From: Amphibalanus amphitrite
Taxonomy: Eukaryota; Arthropoda; Thecostraca; Balanomorpha; Balanidae
Reading direction: 5' to 3'
Length of the DNA: 64,000 nucleotides
NCBI RefSeq assembly: GCF_019059575.1
Contig: NW_024883462.1
Location: 18,499-82,498 of the forward strand
The stretch's first letter is position 1, and every line of letters starts with the position of its first letter. The translations under genes were made by a program, and so were the position numbers. Positions 35,220 to 48,400 of the stretch are shown one piece after another. The notes beneath the pieces were generated by a model, which saw nothing but the letters and a program-made list of their open reading frames with translations, was not told the origin of the DNA and did not search any database.

Positions 35220-36386
35220 ACGACTGATTTGCCGGTAAAATGTTCCCCATGCATGAAACACTAGCATATTGCATTTTATACCGCGATAAAATAAGTTTGG
35301 TGTATGCCCGCATATTTCGAGTTAACTTATGTTTAATCCTTGAAACCATAAAACTGACTGCAGTACCGTGATTAATGATTATTGACTATCTTCCTAAAAC
35401 GAACGTTTAATGCTAATGTTCCGTATGCTCCGTTATCGACACTATGCAAATGTTGACAGATTTCCAAGGCAGCCGTATATCGTAATCAATAATCATGCAT
35501 TCCGAGACCCCATAAATGAGATGCATTCACCAATGCCGTATTAAATAGCTAATGGGCATGCATGCTCTTAAGTTTTATTTAAGTATCTTCCATTCCTTTG
35601 TGGTCCAGCCCAAATCAAAAAGCGCCCCAGTGGCGGCTGGAATGGTAACGGTTCTGGATCCCCTCCCCCTGCAGCGTACATCTGTTTCCCAGATCAGCAG
35701 TTCTGCAGCCGCCAGCTATGAGCCACGAGCAGCCTGTAAGTACCACCACAGAGCGTTCTGAGCTCGAACCAACTGCGGACGCAGCTCAAACCAAGTATCG
35801 TCGGCCACAGCCCGAGTCTTTGTCTCGCCTTGGGCGGCCACCCAGCTCAGATGCCGTGCAGGGCGGCTGTACGTCGACTCCAACACCGCCCCAGTCCCGC
35901 GCCGGCCCGGAGCGGCCGATCAATGCTGCCGATGCCGACAGGAAGCGGCGCATGGCCCGGCGATGAACATTTCCGGTCCGACGCCGACGGCGCAGCGTCG
36001 CAGATGCGCCGCGGCACGTCTCACTCACCTTCCAGCGCGCCGCTGCACCGCCCGCAGTCCGACGCAGCTTCACCACAGCACCGCCCGCGGGCCGGTCACC
36101 CGACACTCGCCCCGCCGCCGACTGACGACGGCGCGTCGGCGAGCGGCGCTGGGTGGGCCCACGCTGACCAGCTGGGCCGTGCAGAGCCGAGTAGAGCGGC
36201 CGGTTTATGGGACGGCGAACACGACTGGGATTCATCATTGAAAACATAACTAAAAATACCCCTCATGTGAGATACAGAGAACAGCGCTAAGGGTGATAAA
36301 GGTGGTAAAAAGGTGGCACGCCACTCTACATTTATAGTAGAAGTCTCAGCTAATGAACCATGGGTCTGTAAATACAGAATTTGTTT
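35220..36386. other. Spacer with CpG-rich stretch (about 35630-36240)
   Basis: The GC- and CpG-rich part has overlapping frames on both strands (for example 35718-35966 plus, 35786-36247 minus) with Ser/Pro/Arg-rich, low-complexity translations and no known domain. It could be a CpG-island promoter or an exon of an unrecognised gene. Confidence 0.35.
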
Positions 36387-36591
<205 letters not shown>

Positions 36592-37316
36592 AAAAGGCCA
36601 GATACGATTGTTTTACCCTTTTGAATTTGACAGGAATGACAATTAAGGGTTACTAAATATGTTTGTATTTCAAAAACTCTATTCCTTTTCCAATTATATT
36701 TCATGATTTTTTGCAGTCCGAGGTCAAAAACGGTATGATATGACCTTGACCTGACCTGTCACCAGCTTCAGAAAAATGTTATACTTCAATAAGATCCGTG
36801 TAGTTGAAAGCTTTTGACTGCTCTGTTTCTCGACTTACGACGACTCTCCGTTAGGAAGCTTGGCAAAAAGGGGCAAAATCTGTTTCCACCAACCAGCGCG
36901 ACGCTGCCAGCTACCGCTTAATGCCTTCAACGTCAGCTCGAGGTGCGTTCGGCTGAATACCCCCGCGGAGCGCGGGTTAGGCCGGACATGAAACTGGTTA
37001 TAAGCGTCGCCAACCCACCCGACCCCTGGCCGTCACCCGTGCTGTCCTTTCGCTGCTGATGTAGCCTGTAGGTACAGGGAAGAAGCATCGATAGAAGCTT
37101 AACCAGGCGTCCGAGCACGCAACGAGGCTGATATGGGGATGGAGGAAAATGAAGTCACTGATGGCCTTGAGACCACATTATGAAGCTTTGACAGATGAGT
37201 GGTGCCATCAGCGAGTTACCAAGCAGTAGCTGGCATTGAAGTGTCTTCAAAAATGGTACAAAACATTATAGACATTGCTGGACAATAGCTGAACTTACAT
37301 AAAACCAAAACCATTA
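36592..37316. other. Unassigned
   Basis: One AGGTCA-rich patch near 36720-36760. No gene is recognised. Confidence 0.35.
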
Positions 37317-37324
37317 CATAAAAC

Positions 37325-37625
37325 CAGGGCTGCGGAGTCGGAGTCGGAGTCGGAGTCGGAGTCGGTCGGAGTCGACAGTTGTGACCGGAGTTGGAGTCGG
37401 AGTCGGAGTCGATTTTAGAAACCCGAGCCGGAGTCGGAGTCGGAGTCACCGAAAATCTGTCGACTCCGCAGCCCTGCTAGGTCTGCGGAGTCAGAGTCGG
37501 GAGTTGGAGTCGGTCGGAGTCGACAATTCTGCCCGGAGTCGGAGTCGGAGTCGGAGCTGGTTTTTGAAAGCCTGAGTCGGAGTCGGAGTCGGAGTCGCCG
37601 AAAATCCATCGACTCCGCAGCCCTG
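37325..37625. mobile_element. hAT MITE with internal GGAGTC repeats (double unit)
   Basis: Ends CAGGGCTGCGGAGTCGGAG / GACTCCGCAGCCCTG and an exact 8-bp duplication CATAAAAC (37317-37324, 37626-37633) make it a hAT MITE. Inside, a full right end (CTCCGCAGCCCTG, 37464-37476) is followed by a second left end (TCTGCGGAGTCAG), so it is a head-to-tail dimer moved as one unit. Confidence 0.92.
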
Positions 37626-37633
37626 CATAAAAC

Positions 37634-38189
37634 CAAGAAAAATAGAAGCGAATGTCTGGAATGACTTAGGACAAATAATGCCTCACACTTCCTCATACCA
37701 TGCATACTATCATGAAATCAATTAAATGAATAAAAGATAAGTACAAGCTTTATAATGTTTCCCAATAAGAGGTAAAATAAGCGGGATTGCTTCCTAACCC
37801 CGTGTATACCTGTCCTATAGTTATGATTTATGCTTAAATCAAAATGTAACAGTGTTACAATTGGTACCTTAAGGACCGTTAAGGTCACTTTTGACAACTC
37901 ATAGAGCATATTTTTGTCTTAATGTTCCAAAGCTAATCCGTTGCAAGGTATATTGATCATTAAAAAGGTGCCATTACAGCCGCTTGTGGCGTAGCTCGTA
38001 ATGGCTGCAAAATACATGGCTGTATGGCTCGTAAATGGTTGTAACGGCACGACCATTCCATCTTCCGTGAAACATGTAGGTACTTTATGGAATAGATGCT
38101 TAGGTACAGACGTATAAAACCAGTGTGGATCTTGTGGAAGTCGCTGATGCTGGAAGAAAGACGACTTCAGTACCTTAGGTTGACATTTG
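37634..38189. other. Unassigned
   Basis: AT-rich spacer with no recognised gene or repeat. Confidence 0.35.
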
Positions 38190-38723
38190 TTAAAGTGACC
38201 ATCCCTGATCCCACCAACATAAGTTTTTGAGTTGAGATAGCCAAATTGGGGTCCCTGGCCTGCACTTACCGGTTTGGGCACTCACAGCATCGAGAAACTG
38301 ACCTTAATTCGGAGATATTTATAATTATACGTATATCTAAAATTTCAAAGTTGCAGCACTTTGGATTCAGAGGGGCTAATGCATTAGAATGCCCTCTAAA
38401 TTTGTGACGTCAGCGCAGATCTAGCGATTTTAAAATATTGCAATAAAATCTTTGCGAAGCAGTGGTGGTATATACTGTTTGCGCGCAACATCTGCCGCAC
38501 TTTTAACTTACCAAATTATTGCTTCCAAATGACGTCGTAGGAACAGCGAATGTTCCGAAAAGTAAACAAAAGTAATTGTCTAATATCTCAAAAACCAGTT
38601 ATATTATTCAAAGTTATATTTTTCAACGAAATTTCATAGACATTCTTTTTTGTTCACTATGAACCACGTGACACCACTTTTATGCCAATTCATAAACTTT
38701 TTTGAAGGCGGGAGGGTCCCTTT
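38190..38723 (-). repeat. Diverged copy of the 475-bp TTAA element family
   Basis: Reverse orientation: AGTTGAGATAGCCAAATTGG near the left end and AACTTTTTTGAAGGCGGGAG then GGTCCCTTTGA at the right match the 14712 and 53493 copies. The TTAA ends have decayed and the left limit is approximate. Confidence 0.65.
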
Positions 38724-41700
38724 GATTCATAGCCGTTTTCACGACTGCCATTCGGTACACATTTGGTGCAGCTTAGGTGCAGATCTGGTGCAGATTTGGT
38801 CAAATTAGGTTCAGTGTGTTTCTTAAAAGTTATTAGTTTGGGCTGCACCGCTGCTTATAGACCTTATTTTTCAAACTATATCAGACATTATTGTGGATTA
38901 AAACATTGAAATAAATTTATGATGCGAGGATATTTATTGCAAAAGAGACATGATGCAGATTTGGTCAAATTAGGTGCATTCGCCAGATAGACCGTCGTGA
39001 AAACGGCTATTATCGTCGTGCGGTATAAAACAAGTGCGTTTCTCACCTCATATGAAATAATAGTCCACCGAGGTAATTAAGAAAAGTTAACTACAGAACG
39101 GTGAATTTTATATCTATGTGCGTTTTATAGATCCTAGAAAGGAATATGCTAATTGGAAGCATTAAGTGTCTGCACCACTATGTTAAGCTGTAATTAGTTA
39201 TTCAATTAATTTTGCCGGCATCGTGCTCCTCTCGCCGACACGCGTCGAATGAATTTATTAGGTGCATACCTACCTATGTAGGCATCCGAGTATGTACGTT
39301 GACAAGTGTTGACCCTAAGATGTCAGCTTAGAAATTTGATCAAAGTATAAAATCATGTCCTGACGAGAAAATGTCATTGTTCGTATGAAATTCAAGAACC
39401 GCTCGTGGATTTAGCCCCATTCAAGACAGTCATGACGATACCGGCGCGGGTCTGCGGTCTGAAATTCGGCCGCTCTACTCGGAGCCGACGCGGCGGCGAT
39501 CGTCGGCGCAGACGCGCGCGCCGAGGCCACGTTGTCGGGAAGACGGTCGGCTGACGTCGGCGCAATGAGGGCCGGGGGAATGATCTGGGGGGGGGGGGGG
39601 GGCGGATGGACGCTGGTCCATACATCGTGAGGATGCGTTGTGAGTAACAATAAAATTAGTGAAAATACGGAAAGCGTAGGAAGACGGAAACATGGCAAAA
39701 TGCGAAACTGTTGCAGTTTAGGCAGTTAAACAAAGAACGCTTGACATCCGTTATCCTGCAATATAGGTACCTAGTCCTACATATGTAGGTACATGCATAG
39801 TACATACCTTACCTATACATATAATGCAAACCCGAAACGAGCCACGAGGCAATGCATGCATTCGTATTATGCGATTCGGCGCCGCAGCTTGCGGATGCAA
39901 AGGGTAATCGGTGACGGGTAAACGGACGAACATCCCCTGGTTGATTACCAACACTACTAACACGCCCGGCGGCGGTGGTATCGGATTCCGATGCGCTCGT
40001 TGATGACCGGCACACCCAATCAACTCGCCCAGGACTGGATGAGAACATTGGACATTTCTGTACATACAACCGACATTCCCAAGAGACGGACGTCCATGGC
40101 CCACGCTCAGTCAGGGCCTGCAGATGCACTGGATTGTCGCATGTTCTGTGTTCTGTGTTATCCATGAGTTCTCGGAGGTGTTTAACATCATCGATATATG
40201 GCTTCCGTCATAGCACCGTGGGACTTTTGTCGAGATAAATGTCTGGGACGCTGGCAACTCACACCATCGCGGTGTGTGTTGTGCGTGATAACTGATAACG
40301 CCATACGGCTTGCTGCTGAAGCTTTACGCATAGTGCGTAAACTCATAGGTAGCGTGATACGGTGAGCGACGACAAATCCACACATGAACATCGGCGTATT
40401 CGAGGATGCAGGACGCAGCTTCCGTAATTGAACGAAATGGGATTTAATTAGCACTCAATGTAGCCATTTTCTAAACGAAAAGGACGTCACGTAACTCATC
40501 TTATGTACATTTTTTACGAGGCATTACCGAGCACGTCAAAAGTCAATTTCACATTTTCTTCTATGCAAGCATAAAACTCATACCTATGAATAATGTTTCT
40601 CCTCATATGCAGTCTCTGTGCCTGTCCCACGCCACAAGTGCGACAAAACTACGATCCCCACATTTACAACACGTACAGAGACGTGACGGTTAGCTTACCC
40701 ATCACGGCCGTCACGTAGCGTTCTCCTCACAGCCGTCCCGGGACAGCGTCTAAATCGTGATATCACGGGCCTGGCAGCCAATTTGAGGACAATATCAGGG
40801 GCCACGGAGCACCGTCGTATGCAGAGAAAAGGAGCTGTGTGACCCCCTGCCCCGGGGTGTCAGTACTCAGTACGTCCTACGTCTTATACTGAGTGACTTT
40901 TGGTTACCTGAGACGGTTTTAGCACTGATACACCTATCCGAGAGCACCGCGGAGTCGGGGAGAGGTTCAGTCAAGACGCTGACTTGGCCAGGAGCAGGAG
41001 AGTCAGGTGCCGGGTGGGGGTCAGAAGCGGTCAACCCTCCCCCACTCGTCTACATCAGTGACGAGTGCGGGAGTGACACAGTGACGAGGGGACACTGCAC
41101 CTGCATTGCGCTGCACTAGGGATGTAAAAAAGACGATATAAGTGTTATGTGACGTGATGTGTTTCTCACCACGTAGATGTTCCTCGTCTCGTCAATCGTC
41201 ACCATGAAAGCGGTATAAGTATAATGGACGCTAATGCGCTCGCTCATAAAATTCATCATCTTCGTCGATATTTTTTTTTTTTTCAAACGATAGCTGGAAA
41301 AACAAAATGTTCGCCTTTTACAGAGCACACCAGCTGCTGAAAAGCTAGCATCTGCTGTACTGCAAAGCAATACTTATTCGACGATTCTGATTCAGTTTAT
41401 GGGGAGAGGCTCACGACTTGGCCTTAGGCTATACCCGACGAGGCGCACCCATGACCGATGTCCGATCAATACCGGCTCTATACCCCCGTGTTAGTCCTTC
41501 AGCGTCGTCCCATGGCCTCGCCGCAATGCCGCCGTTTCTATTAGCGGCACACCGGCTGCGATACAGTAGCGCTCCACAGCGACGTCCGCAGCTCTGTGTG
41601 CCCAGAACGGGCCTTATTGTCGAGTGGCGCGACACATGCAGTAGGTATTGACCTGTGTGCCCACACATCTACACTTTGGACACTGAATGAATGGTAACAC

Positions 41701-41951
41701 ACCGGTGATGGATGCATTCGAATACCATGGGCGCAAATTGATCTTTGTGGTCGACGCGCCCTAAAGCCCCAATAAACATCAGCATTCAAATAGCTTTCAA
41801 GCATTCAAACATCAGCATCATAAGGTCAGGCTTCACCGTAACACATTTCCTTTGGGGAGCATACGTATAGAATAGAGGCGTGAGAGGAGTAACATTCAGT
41901 TGCAAATAACGTTTAAGAGCCCTGTGCCATAAAGTCGCGCACAAATGCATT
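38724..41951. other. Unassigned 3.2-kb region
   Basis: GCAGATTTGGTCAAATTAGG repeats locally near 38780 and 38950. A G-run at 39588-39602 ends a CpG-rich patch (39440-39602). Short frames (e.g. 39411-39698 minus, 39751-40104 minus) show no known domains. No RNA gene is seen. Confidence 0.35.
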
Positions 41952-41989
41952 CAAGAGCATGATGTCCGTCAAGACAGCCCATATTCAGC

Positions 41990-44900
41990 CCAGATTCAGC
42001 CCGGATTCAGCCCAGATTCGGGACACCTCCGATCAAGCTGAAACTCACACACAATGTAGGCCATGACATGCCCGATCCAAAGTCCAAGTCATTCGGTGGC
42101 ACTCCCAGCCGTTTGACCTAGAGAGGTCAGCAAAGGTCACGTGGCCCAAATTTGCACAGCAGATTGTGGCCCACCCAGTAGAGCTAGAGCGCTAAAAATG
42201 GCACCAATCGACTCGCCAGCATCTAATCTTACTTTCCCAACACTCATTTGACCTCTCAAGGTCATGCGATGACCTAAGGTCATTTGTGGGCTATGTCGAA
42301 AATACACTTGCACAGCAGTTTTCGAGTAGATGGATTGACCGAATTCCAAATCAAAGCACATCATCGGGTAGCCCATAGGCCTTAGTAACTTTCCTTAAAA
42401 ACCGCTTTTCGATATGTGACCCCGTTTAACCTCTGCAGGTCAAAATGTGCAAATAAACGACACTCAATACGTCGCAGCCCGGATTCAGCCCAGATTCGGG
42501 ACACCTCCGATCAAGCTGAAACTCGCACACAATGTAGGCCATGACATGCCCAATCCACAGTCCAAGTCATTCGGTGGCACTCCTAGCCGTTTGACCTAGA
42601 GAGGTCAGCAAAGGTCACGTGGCCCAAATTTGCACAGCAGATTGTGGCCCACCCAGTAGAGCTAGAGCGCTAAAAATGGCACCAATCGACTCGCCAGCAT
42701 CTAATCTTACTTTCCCAACACTCATTTGACCTCTCAAGGTCATGCGATGACCTAAGGTCATTTGTGGGCTATGTCGAAAATACACTTGCACAGCAGTTTT
42801 CGAGTAGATGGATTGACCGAATTCCAAATCAAAGCACATCATCGGGTAGCCCATAGGCCGTAGTAACTTTCCTTAAAAAAGCTTTTCGATATGTGACCCC
42901 GTTTGACCTCTGCAGGTCAAAATGTGCAAATAAACGACACTCAATACGTCGCAGCCCGGATTCAGCCCAGATTCGGGACACCTCCGATCAAGCTGAAACT
43001 CGCACACAATGTAGGCCATGACATGCCCAATCCACAGTCCAAGTCATTCGGTGGCACTCCAAGCCGTTTCACCTAGAGAGGTCAGCAAAGGTCACGTGGC
43101 CAAAATTTGCACAGCAGATTGTGGCCCACTCAGTAGAGCTAGAGCGCTAAAAATGGCACCAATCGACTCGCCAGCATCTAATCTTACTTTCCCAACACTC
43201 ATTGGACCTCTCAAGGTCATGCGATGACCTAAGGTCATTTGTGGGCTATGTCGAAAATACACTTGCACAGCAGTTTTCGAGTAGATGGATTGACCGAATT
43301 CCAAATCAAAGCACATCATCAGGTAGCCCATAGGCCGTAGTAACTTTCCTTAAAAACCGCTTTTCGATATGTGATCCCGTTTAACCTCGGCAGGTCAAAA
43401 TGTGCAAATAAACGACACTCAATACGTCGCAGCCCGGATTCAGCCCAGATTCGGGACACCTCCGATCAAGCTGAAACTCGCACACAATGTAGGCCATAAC
43501 ATGCCCGATCCACAGTCCAAGTCATTCGGTGGCACTCCCAGCCGTTTGACCTAGAGAGGTCAGCAAAGGTCACGTGGCCCAAATTTGCACAGCAGATTGT
43601 GGCCCACCCAGTAGAGCTAGAGCGCTAAAAATGGCACCAATCGACTCGCCAGCATCTAATCTTACTTTCCCAACACTCATTTGACCTCTCAAGGTCATGC
43701 AATGACCTAAGGTCATTTGTGGGCTATGTCGAAAATACACTTGCACAGCAGTTTTCGAGTAGATGGATTGACCGAATTTCAAATCAAAGCACATTATCGG
43801 GTAGCCCATAGGCCGTAGTAACTTTTCCTAAAAACCGCTTTTCGATATGTGACCCCGTTTGACCTCGGCAGGTCAAAATGTGCAAATAAACGATACTCAA
43901 TACGTCGCAGCCCGGATTCAGCCCAGATTCGGGACACCTCCGATCAAGCTGAAACTCGCACACAATGTAGGCCATAACATGCCCAATCCACAGTCCAAGT
44001 CATTCGGTGGCACTCCCAGCCGTTTGACCTACATAGGTCAGCAAATGTCACGTGGCCCAAATTTGCACAGCAGATTGTGGCCCACCCAGTAGAGCTAGAG
44101 CACTAAAAATGGCACCAATCGACTCGCCAGCATCTAATTTTACTTTCCCAAGACTCATTTGACCTCTCAAGGTCATGCGATGACCTAAGGTCATTTGTGG
44201 GCTATGTCGAAAATACACTTGCACAGCAGTTTTCGAGTACATGGATTGACCGAATTCCAAATCAAAGCACATCATCGGGTAGCCCATAGGCCGTAGTAAC
44301 TTTGCTTAAAAACCGCTTTTCGATATGTGACCCCGTTTGACCTCTGCAGGTCAAAATGTGCAAATAAACGACACTCAATACGTCGCAGCCCGGATTCAGC
44401 CCAGATTCGGGACACCTCCGATCAAGCTGAAACTCGCACACAATGTAGGACATGACATGCCCAATCCACAGTTCAAGTCATTCGGTGGCACTCCTAGCCG
44501 TTTGACCTAGAGAGGTCAGCAAAGGTCACGTGGCCCAAATTTGCACAGCAGATTGTGGCCCACCCAGTAGAGCTAGAGCGCTAAAAGTGGCACCAATCGA
44601 CTCGCCAGCATCTAATCTTACTTTCCCAACACTCATTTAACCTCTCAAGGTCATGCGATGACCTAAGGTCATTTGTGGGCTATGTCGAAAATACACTTGC
44701 ACAGCAGTTTTCGAGTAGATGGATTGACCAAATTCCAAATCAAAGCACATCATCGGGTAGCCCATAGGCCGTAGTAACTTTCCTTAAAAACCGCTTTTCG
44801 ATATGTGACCCCGTTTGACCTCTGCAGGTCAAAATGTGCAAATAAACGACACTCAATACGTCGCAGCCCGGATTCAGCCCAGATTCGGGACACCTCCGAT

Positions 44901-45485
44901 CAAGCTGAAACTCGCACACAATGTAGGACATGACATGCCCAATCCACAGTGCAAGTCATTCGGTGGCACTCCCAGCCGTTTGACCTAGAAAGGTCAGCAA
45001 AGGTCACGTGGCCAAAATTTGCACAGCAGATTGTGGCCCACTCAGTAGAGCTAAAGCGCTAAAAATGGCACCAATCGACTCGCCAGCATCTAATCTTACT
45101 TTCCCAACACTCATTGGACCTCTCAAGGTCATGCGATGACCTAAGGTCATTTGTGGGCTATGTCGAAAATACACTTGCACAGCAGTTTTCGAGTAGATGG
45201 ATTGACCGAATTCCAAATCAAAGCACATCATCAGGTAGCCCATAGGCCGTAGTAACTTTGCTTAAAAACCGCTTTTCGATATGTGACCCCGTTTGACCTC
45301 TGCAGGTCAAAATGTGCAAATAAACGACACTCAATACGTCGCAGCCCGGATTCAGCCCAGATTCGGGACACCTCCGATCAAGCTGAAACTCGCACACAAT
45401 GTAGGCCATAACATGCCCGATCCACAGTCCAAGTCATTCGGTGGCACTCCCAGCCGTTTGACCTAGAGAGGTCAGCAAAGGTCAC
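41990..45485 (-). repeat. 478-bp satellite B, left array (about 7 units)
   Basis: Unit landmarks recur every 477-479 bases (e.g. GCACATCATCGGGTAGCCC near 42354, 42833, 43310, 43787). Units are 90-99% alike by eye. Each contains TGACCT/AGGTCA palindromes and a CACGTG hexamer. Confidence 0.95.
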
Positions 45486-48400
45486 GACATAGCCCACAAA
45501 TGACCTTAAGTCATCGCATGACCTTGAGAGGTCAAATGAGTGTTGGGAAAGTAAGATTAGATGCTGGCGAGTCGATTGGTGCCATTTTTAGCGCTCTAGC
45601 TCTACTGGGTGGGCCACAATCTGCTGTGCAAATTTGGGCGACGTGACCTTTGCTGACCTCTCTAGGTCAAACGGCTGGGAGTGCCACCGAATGACTTGGA
45701 CTGTGGATTGGGAATGTCATGGCCTACATTGTGTGCGAGTTTCAGCTTGATCGGAGGTGTCCCGAATCAGGGCTGAATCAGGGCTGAGACGTATTGAGTG
45801 TCGTTTATTTGCACATTTTGACCTGCCGAGGTCAAACGGGGTCACATATCGAAAAGCGGTTTTTAAGAAAAGTTACTACGGCCTATGGGCTACCCGATGA
45901 TGTGCTTTGATTTGGAATTCGGTCAATCCATCTACTCGAAAACTGCTGTGCAAGTGTATTTTCGACATAGCCTACAAATGACCTTAGGTCATCGCATGAC
46001 CTTGAGAGGTCAAATGAGTGTTGGGAAAGTAAGATTAGATGCTGGCGAGTCGATTGGTGCCATTTTTAGCGCTCTAGCTCTACTGGGTGGGCCACAATCT
46101 GCTGTGCAAATTTGGGCCACGTGACCTTTGCTGACCTCTGTAGGTCAAACGGCTGGGAGTGCCACCGAATGACTTGGACTGTGGATAGGGTATGTCATGG
46201 CCTACATTGTGTGCGAGTTTCAGCTTGATCAGAGGTGTCCCGAATCTGGGCTGAATCCGGGCTGCGACGTATTGAGTGTCGTTTATTTGCACATTTTGAC
46301 CTGCCGAGGTCAAACGGGGTCACATATCGAAAAGCGGTTTTTAAGGAAAGTTACTACGGCCTATGGGCTACCGGATGATGTGCTTTGATTTGGAATTCGG
46401 TCAATCCATCTACTCGAAAACTGCTGTGCAAGTGCATTTTCGACATAGCCCACAAATGACCTTAGGTCATCGCATGACCTTGAGAGGTCAAATGAGTGTT
46501 GGGAAAGTAAGATTAGATGCTGGCGAGTCGATTAGTGCCATTTTTAGCGCTCTAGCTCTACTGGGTGGGCCACAATCTGCTGTGCAAATTTGGGCCACGT
46601 GACCTTTGCTGACCTCTCTAGGTCAAACGGCTGGGAGTGCCACCGAATGACTTGGACTGTGGATTGGGCATGTCATGGCCTACATTGTGTGCGAGTTTCA
46701 GCTTGATCGGAGGTGTCCTGAATCAGGGCTGAATCCGGGCTGAGACGTATTGAGTGTCGTTTATTTGCACATTTTGACCTGCCAAGGTCAAACGGGGTGA
46801 CATATCGAAAAGCGGTTTTTAAGCAAAGTTACTACGGCCTATGGGCTACCCGATGATGTGCTTTGATTTGGAATTCGGTCAATCCATCTACTCGAAAACT
46901 GCTGTGCAAGTGTATTTTCGACATAGCCTACAAATGACCTTAGGTCATCGCATGACCTTGAGAGGTCAAATGAGTGTTGGGAAAGTAAGATTAGATGCTG
47001 GCGAGTCGATTGGTGCCATTTTTAGCGCTCTAGCTCTACTGGGTGGGCCACAATCTGCTGTGCAAATTTGGGCCACGTGACCTTTGCTGACCTCTGTAGG
47101 TCAAACGGCTGGGAGTGCCACCGAATGACTTGGACTGTGGATAGGGTATGTCATGGCCTACATTGTGTGCGAGTTTCAGCTTGATCAGAGGTGTCCCAAA
47201 TCTGGGCTGAATCCGGGCTGCGACGTATTGAGTGTCGTTTATTTGCACATTTTGACCTGCCGAGGTCAAACGGGGTCACATATCGAAAAGCGGTTTTTAA
47301 GCAAAGTTACTACGGCTTATGGGCTACCCGATGATGTGCTTTGATTTGGAATTCGGTCAATCCATCTACTCGAAAACTGCTGTGCAAGTGTATTTTCGAC
47401 ATAGCCTACAAATGACCTTAGGTCATCGTATGACCTTGAGAGGTCAAATGAGTGTTGGGAAAGTAAGATTAGATGCTGGCGAGTCGATTGGTGCCATTTT
47501 TAGCGCTCTAGCTCTACTGGGTGGGCCACAATCTGCTGTGCAAATTTGGGCCACGTGACCTTTTCTGACCTCTCTAGGTCAAACGGCTGGGAGTGCCACC
47601 GAATGACTTGGACTGTGGATCGGGCATGTCATGGCCTACATTGTGTGCGAGTTTCAGCTTGATCGGAGGTGTCCCGAATCTGGGCTGAATCCGGGCTGCG
47701 ACGTATTGAGTGTCGTTTATTTGCACATTTTGACCTGCCGAGGTCAAACGGGGTCACATATCGAAAAGCGGTTTTTAAGGAAAGTTACTACGGCCTATGG
47801 GCTACCGGATGATGTGCTTTGATTTGGAATTCGGTCAATCCATCTACTCGAAAACTGCTGTGCAAGTGCATTTTCGACATAGCCCACAAATGACCTTAGG
47901 TCATCGCATGACCTTGAGAGGTCAAATGAGTGTTGGGAAAGTAAGATTAGATGCTGGCGAGTCGATTGGTGCCACTTTTAGCGCTCTAGCTCTACTGGGT
48001 GGGCCACAATCTGCTGTGCAAATTTGGGCCACGTGACCTTTGCTGACCTCTCTAGGTCAAACGGCTGGGAGTGCCACCGAATGACTTGGACTGTGGATTG
48101 GGCATGTCATGGCCTACATTGTGTGCGAGTTTCAGCTTGATCGGAGGTGTCCTGAATCAGGGCTGAATCCGGGCTGAGACGTATTGAGTGTCGTTTATTT
48201 GCACATTTTGACCTGCCAAGGTCAAACGGGGTGACATATCGAAAAGCGGTTTTTCAGGAAAGTTACTACGGCCTATGGGCTACCCGATGATGTGCTTTGA
48301 TTTGGAATTCGGTCAATCCATCTACTCGAAAACTGCTGTGCAAGTGTATTTTTGACATAGCCTACAAATGACCTTAGGTCATCGCATGACCTTGAGAGGT

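Noticed and set aside
35786-36247. 153-codon minus-strand Arg-rich frame
   Set aside because: Overlapped by equally long frames on the other strand in CpG-rich DNA, with no domain and no splice-supported continuation.
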